DNA of 8,240 nt from Prevotellaceae bacterium (lineage in GTDB: Bacteria > Bacteroidota > Bacteroidia > Bacteroidales > UBA932): the NCBI GenBank assembly GCA_031259935.1, contig JAIRKV010000029.1, positions 1 to 8,240 on the forward strand, read 5' to 3'. This document shows positions 5,949 to 8,240 of the stretch, in pieces. Each line of letters begins with the position of its first letter. The stretch's first letter is position 1. Below the pieces are notes generated by a model that saw only the letters and a list, made by a program, of their open reading frames with translations, searched no databases and had not been told where the DNA came from. A program made the translations under genes and the position numbers.

Positions 5949-6240
5949 AATCTGAAAATAAAAAATTAAACTGTTCTAAATATTCGTGTATTCTTTCAGA
6001 TTTTGCTTGAAATATCTTATTGTTATTCAGATAAGATATTGTATAATCAACAAAATCATGTATTGCATCCAAATCTCTGCTTGTAGATAGATGCATTGTA
6101 AATCCATACATTTGCTGACGATAATTTTCATCGTCTAAACCATTATAGATTTTATTAAGAGAAACCGCTTTTTTGACGATATTTTTAAAATCGACTTTGT
6201 TTAAGTTGATTTTTTTTAATTTTAATACTAAATTTTTCAT
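5941..6240 (-). CDS. Hypothetical phage protein, 99 aa
   Basis: The first 30 residues are strongly basic (MKNLVLKLKKINLNK and onward) and the rest becomes acidic and helical, with aromatic residues spread through it (YGFTMHL, IHDFVDYTISYL, IHEYLEQFNFLF). It looks like a small soluble helical protein with no family I recognise. It starts four bases after the 192-aa gene and overlaps the 86-aa gene, so it belongs to the same transcription unit. Base composition is low in GC compared with the 192-aa gene upstream, which may reflect separate origins of these small cassettes. Confidence 0.7.
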   Translation of the reverse strand: MKNLVLKLKKINLNKVDFKNIVKKAVSLNKIYNGLDDENYRQQMYGFTMHLSTSRDLDAIHDFVDYTISYLNNNKIFQAKSERIHEYLEQFNFLFSDYE

Positions 6241-6244
6241 TGTT

Positions 6245-6823
6245 TTAATTATTTAATTCAGTTTCCAATTCCTGTAATCTTGCTTTGCAGACATTAATAT
6301 CTGCTTGAATTTCTTCTTTTGAGCGTTTCTTTTTTGCTTGCTTCACTTCGCACCAGCCCGCTTCGACAGCGGCTTTCACTGCCGGCAATTCGAGAGATGG
6401 CACGGGAAAATTATGCAGTTCAAATGTTGCATTTTCAACTTCGGTGCGCCAGTTCTTTACAGAGCCGCCCGACTTGTATATCCCTGAAAGAAATACAATG
6501 TCATCACCTAATTTTGCACCACTGTCGCGCCCCCATGCGCGGGCTACCGTCCTGCCAAACAGGGTAACAGGACCTGTATAGCAGTCGTCATTAAAATTTT
6601 TTATTAAGAGCGTGCATGTTTCGTAAGAAGTTTCGCCTGTTGTTCCGAAGTATTCAATCAACACTTCGCGCACGTAGTCTAACAGACTGTCGTCAAACCA
6701 CCATGCGCCATTTTTCCAAGTACCGCGCAAATTGCGTGCGCGGGCTACGAATGTTGAATGATAAGGCGTTGTTACTTTCACTTTATCATCGATAATTTCA
6801 AGTTGAATTTCCTGATTTTTCAT
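6245..6823 (-). CDS. Hypothetical phage protein with HARP-like amino terminus, 192 aa
   Basis: Residues about 14-60 (TTPYHSTFVARARNLRGTWK, then a W-W-F-D core and a helix ending in EYFG) resemble the small HARP-type module that precedes some SNF2 helicases of the SMARCAL1 group. That module comprises a strand, an Arg/Lys loop, G-x-W, W-x-F and a helix. The middle (about 75-140) looks like beta structure, and the last 35 residues (KKKRSKEEIQADINVCKARL onward) form a probable coiled coil. It sits in the same operon as the SNF2-like helicase, so it might be a DNA-binding partner, but this is inference. The domain resemblance is modest and no catalytic motif is visible. It is richer in GC than its small neighbours. 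Confidence 0.72.
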   Translation of the reverse strand: MKNQEIQLEIIDDKVKVTTPYHSTFVARARNLRGTWKNGAWWFDDSLLDYVREVLIEYFGTTGETSYETCTLLIKNFNDDCYTGPVTLFGRTVARAWGRDSGAKLGDDIVFLSGIYKSGGSVKNWRTEVENATFELHNFPVPSLELPAVKAAVEAGWCEVKQAKKKRSKEEIQADINVCKARLQELETELNN

Positions 6824-6835
6824 AATTTTAAATTC

Positions 6836-7072
6836 TTAATAATTAAACCATTTTACTTTTTTTGTAGAAAACTGTAAATTACAATCTTCCTTTTCGAGAA
6901 TAAAAGCCGCAATCCAAACCGCCTGCGATTTTTGCGGATCGTAATCATATCCAAACACCATGCTTTTAGGAATAAAAGCAGTAGAACCGTCAAAGGCAGT
7001 TGCCTTGTAAGATTTTTCTGAAAAATTAGTTAAACTTTCAAGTCTAACTGAATAACATTTGATTTTTTTCAT
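6836..7072 (-). CDS. Hypothetical phage protein, 78 aa
   Basis: A small protein of predicted beta structure: CYSVRLESL, SYKATAFDGSTAFIPKSMVFG (about 20-41), YDYDPQKSQAVWIAAFILEK, ending KKVKWFNY. The pattern of a strand, DGS-T, I-P-K-S, then D-Y and a W-I-A/S-x-F/W-I-L strand resembles short uncharacterised proteins of Bacteroidetes phages, but I cannot name the family. The start ATG follows an A/T-rich 19-base gap after the preceding gene. There are no membrane or secretion signals. It probably acts in the cytoplasm early in infection, judged only from its position behind the operon promoter. Confidence 0.72.
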   Translation of the reverse strand: MKKIKCYSVRLESLTNFSEKSYKATAFDGSTAFIPKSMVFGYDYDPQKSQAVWIAAFILEKEDCNLQFSTKKVKWFNY

Positions 7073-7091
7073 TGTATTAATTTTTTAAGAA

Positions 7092-7328
7092 TTAAACCAT
7101 AATGAAATCTACTGCATCTCGCAGTGAATTAAAATCAAATACCATTGATTTGTCTCTGTTATATACCTTTATATCTCCATTCGGAAATATAAATATAAAC
7201 GGAATGTGAGGCAGAGAAACTTCTGTCAAAACCCAGCCTCCATCCTCTTGTTTTGCAAACTCGAAATTTTTTTCGAGAAATTTGTAAGCCGCTTTGCTTA
7301 CATTGTTTTTAATATCAACTCTTTTCAT
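7092..7328 (-). CDS. Hypothetical phage protein, 78 aa, first gene of the early operon
   Basis: First gene after the promoter at 7397-7426, with a leader of about 60 bases that includes a GC-rich hairpin. The protein starts with a basic helix (MKRVDIKNNVSKAAYKFLEK), then strands FEFAKQEDGGWVLTEV and IPFIFIFPNGDIKVY, and ends with a short helix (LRDAVDFIMV). The layout of helix, strands with a GG-W turn and a closing helix suggests a small globular domain of unknown type. It has the same length as the next gene, but the sequences are not similar. The ATG is preceded by an A-run typical of Bacteroidetes starts. Confidence 0.7.
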   Translation of the reverse strand: MKRVDIKNNVSKAAYKFLEKNFEFAKQEDGGWVLTEVSLPHIPFIFIFPNGDIKVYNRDKSMVFDFNSLRDAVDFIMV

Positions 7329-7349
7329 ATTTTTTGCCCGTTTTTTTAG

Positions 7350-7366
7350 CCTGCTGGCGCCGCAGG
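7350..7366 (-). promoter_or_regulatory. GC-rich leader hairpin before the early operon
   Basis: CCTGC and GCAGG form a five-pair stem around a seven-base loop containing GGCGCC, in otherwise very AT-rich DNA. It lies in the predicted leader, ending about 21 bases before the ATG at 7328. On the minus strand it is followed by A-runs, not T-runs, so it is not a terminator for the operon. It may stabilise the message or control initiation. Confidence 0.4.
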
Positions 7367-7396
7367 AGTTTAAATGAATAATTAGTAAATTTTCTG

Positions 7397-7426
7397 CAAA
7401 GGTAGGAATAATTTTATTCCCACAAA
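7397..7426 (-). promoter_or_regulatory. Bacteroidetes-type promoter of the early operon
   Basis: On the minus strand, TTTG (7423-7426) is followed after 18 bases by TACCTTTG (7397-7404). The start is expected near 7390, giving a leader of about 60 bases before the first ATG (7328). The genes down to the helicase stop at 3650 follow without a visible terminator. Confidence 0.78.
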
Positions 7427-7468
7427 ATTTATTTTTGTTAAATTTTCTTAAATGGTAAAAGATATTAC

Positions 7469-7484
7469 ATATTTCAAGAAATAT
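7469..7484. promoter_or_regulatory. Palindromic operator candidate
   Basis: ATATTTC-AA-GAAATAT is a perfect 7+7 inverted repeat with a two-base centre. It ends two bases before the plus-strand -7 box (7487-7494) and so fills the spacer between the expected -33 and -7 elements. A dimeric repressor bound here would block the plus promoter, and it is about 40 bp upstream of the minus promoter. No regulator gene is in the window. Confidence 0.45.
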
Positions 7485-7486
7485 AT

Positions 7487-7494
7487 TATCTTTG
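7487..7494 (+). promoter_or_regulatory. Plus-strand promoter (-7 box) for the small RNA
   Basis: TATCTTTG matches the Bacteroidetes TAnnTTTG -7 box exactly. No good TTTG is found at the -33 position, where the sequence is near TTAC. Transcription would begin near 7500 and run away from the minus-strand promoter. Confidence 0.6.
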
Positions 7495-7499
7495 CAACC

Positions 7500-7625
7500 G
7501 AAACCGCATAAATGGAATTGGAATAAATTTTATAATTAAAACATTCTAAATGATGTTTAACAAATTAATTGAACCAAAATGTGGTTTATTAATAGAAAAG
7601 AGGAGAATTTTCTCCTCTTTTTTTT
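7500..7625 (+). ncRNA. Probable small RNA, about 125 nt
   Basis: A promoter at 7487-7494 and an intrinsic terminator at 7596-7625 delimit a short plus-strand transcript opposite in direction to all genes around it. It contains no credible gene: an ATG at 7512 gives four codons, and the frame from 7550 only stays open by running through the terminator. A second hairpin (AACC at 7572-7575 with GGTT at 7583-7586, extended by two weaker pairs) lies in the 3' half. Possible roles are a regulatory RNA or an antisense control element; no target was identified. An unrecognised leader peptide is a weaker alternative. Confidence 0.5.
7596..7625 (+). terminator. Intrinsic terminator of the small RNA
   Basis: GAGGAG (7600-7605) and CTCCTC (7612-7617) pair around AATTTT, with the stem lengthened by AAAA/TTTT, followed by eight T residues on the plus strand. 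The A-run on the other side could also let it act on minus-strand transcripts. Confidence 0.85.
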
Positions 7626-7645
7626 GTTTATATCCAAACAGGAAA

Positions 7646-7664
7646 AAGCCCCTTTGCGGGGCTT
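7646..7664 (-). terminator. Intrinsic terminator of the lysis unit
   Basis: AAGCCCC (7646-7652) and GGGGCTT (7658-7664) form a seven-pair GC-rich stem with a five-base loop. On the minus strand it is followed by a short T-run. It lies 29 bases after the stop of the spanin-like gene and separates the lysis unit from the control region. Confidence 0.8.
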
Positions 7665-7692
7665 CAAAAATAATAAAAGAATGAAAAACATT

Positions 7693-8217
7693 TTATTTCT
7701 TAAACTTGCTTATGATTTTATATGCGTAAATCGTTATAGTTATTATCGTTATGCAGATGCCAATCCACATTATCCACTTCAAAAACTGACTTTCTTTGCG
7801 TTCGGTCGTTTCGGTTATCTCTTCGGTTTTTTCACTCGAATAAAGATTGTTCAACGCCTGCAATGTATATTCGTCGTAATTCACAGCGTTTGCCTGTTCG
7901 GTGTTTTTTGTCGTTTTTTCGGCTGTTTTTTTGCCTTTTTCCGTGATTTCGATACTTTTCACGGGCGGCAAGTTCGTTGCCGAATTTACAGGCTTTTCGG
8001 TGTCAAATTCGATTTTTATTTTTTCTTCATAATCGTTCGTATTAACGTCCCTATGTTCGTTTGTTGTCGTCTGAACATGCGCCGTGCTGTCGGTGTGCAT
8101 TACGGTTGCCGTCTGCGTGTCGCTTGTTTCGGTAGCGTGGACGTTGCCTGTGAGAGCAGTTTTTTTGCTCCCACAAGCCGCCACAATCAAAAAAATAAAA
8201 TAAAACAAAAATCTCAT
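7693..8217 (-). CDS. Putative unimolecular spanin (outer-membrane lipoprotein with carboxy-terminal TM)
   Basis: A 174-aa protein with a short lipoprotein signal (MRFLFYFIFLIVAAC) whose lipobox VAAC puts the lipidated Cys at residue 15. A Thr-rich, charged, low-complexity stretch (about 20-145) follows, with possible helical parts near EKGKKTAEKTTKNTEQ and TEEITETTERKES. The last segment is a single transmembrane helix (about 147-168) followed by the basic tail SKFKK. Lipid at one end and an inner-membrane anchor at the other is the architecture of u-spanins such as T1 gp11, which join and fuse inner and outer membranes in the last step of lysis. Its ATG overlaps the previous stop as ATGA and is preceded at eight bases by GGGAGGAG, a strong Shine-Dalgarno. 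A terminator follows. Length and composition fit; there is no sequence-family match, so the call rests on topology. Confidence 0.7.
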   Translation of the reverse strand: MRFLFYFIFLIVAACGSKKTALTGNVHATETSDTQTATVMHTDSTAHVQTTTNEHRDVNTNDYEEKIKIEFDTEKPVNSATNLPPVKSIEITEKGKKTAEKTTKNTEQANAVNYDEYTLQALNNLYSSEKTEEITETTERKESQFLKWIMWIGICITIITITIYAYKIISKFKK

Positions 8218-8240
8218 TTCAGAAACTCCTCCCAGCCTTT
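8214..8240 (-). CDS. 3' end of the gene upstream of the spanin (partial)
   Basis: Eight codons are visible, reading KGWEEFLK and then TGA, which overlaps the ATG of the spanin-like gene. The Shine-Dalgarno for the spanin lies within these codons. Position suggests another lysis gene, such as an endolysin, but eight residues cannot establish this. Confidence 0.55.
   Translation of the reverse strand, partial: KGWEEFLK

Noticed and set aside
7550..7683. Frame of about 44 codons from ATGATG within the small RNA region
   Set aside because: It reads through two strong terminator hairpins, and its residues mirror those repeats rather than a protein.
1..8240. CRISPR array, tRNA or insertion sequence
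   Set aside because: I saw no regularly spaced repeats, no cloverleaf-like sequence and no transposase. The only repeats are the short pairs listed.

Overview
The window reads as part of a temperate phage or prophage of a Bacteroidetes host, most likely Bacteroidales. Three sites match the Bacteroidetes promoter form (a TTTG-like -33 box about 19 nt before a TAnnTTTG -7 box). Gene starts mostly sit behind A-rich tracts rather than Shine-Dalgarno sites. The gene content is typical of a phage: a spanin-like lysis gene, an SNF2-type phage helicase, a DUF1874 (AcrIII-1) protein and many tightly packed small genes. I see no integrase, structural gene, tRNA or CRISPR array.

Layout, left to right. 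Bases 1-713 hold plus-strand genes: the 3' end of an unidentified gene, a doubtful 49-codon frame, and a 147-aa ORF that looks like the amino-terminal part of a larger NurA-like protein. A 20-bp imperfect direct repeat occurs at 15-34 and at 679-698. A strong two-way terminator (732-766) separates this block from everything to its right, which is almost all on the minus strand.

From 3656 down to 790 is a self-contained cassette: its own promoter, then a GNAT-fold acetyltransferase, an IbrA-like PP-loop (PAPS-reductase-type) protein, an IbrB-like ParB/sulfiredoxin-fold protein and two small unknown proteins. The first three genes are joined by ATGA overlaps. The cassette has the form of a phage moron (an independently transcribed accessory unit).

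From 7426 down to 3650 is an early-type operon with its own promoter and a hairpin leader. It holds two 78-aa unknowns, a 192-aa protein with a HARP-like start, two small unknowns, a predicted AcrIII-1 anti-CRISPR ring nuclease and an SNF2-like helicase. The AcrIII-1 call rests on the DUF1874 pattern with His40, Arg53, Arg73 and Glu76.

Between this operon and the lysis region (7329-7692) is a compact control region. It has two back-to-back promoters, a perfect 7+7 palindrome just upstream of the plus-strand -7 box, a probable 125-nt plus-strand small RNA with its own terminator, and a terminator for the lysis unit. At the right end is a lipoprotein with a carboxy-terminal membrane segment, the architecture of a unimolecular spanin. 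It follows, by ATGA overlap, the last codons of another gene that may encode the lysin.

All functions are inferred from motifs and context read by eye; no search was run.
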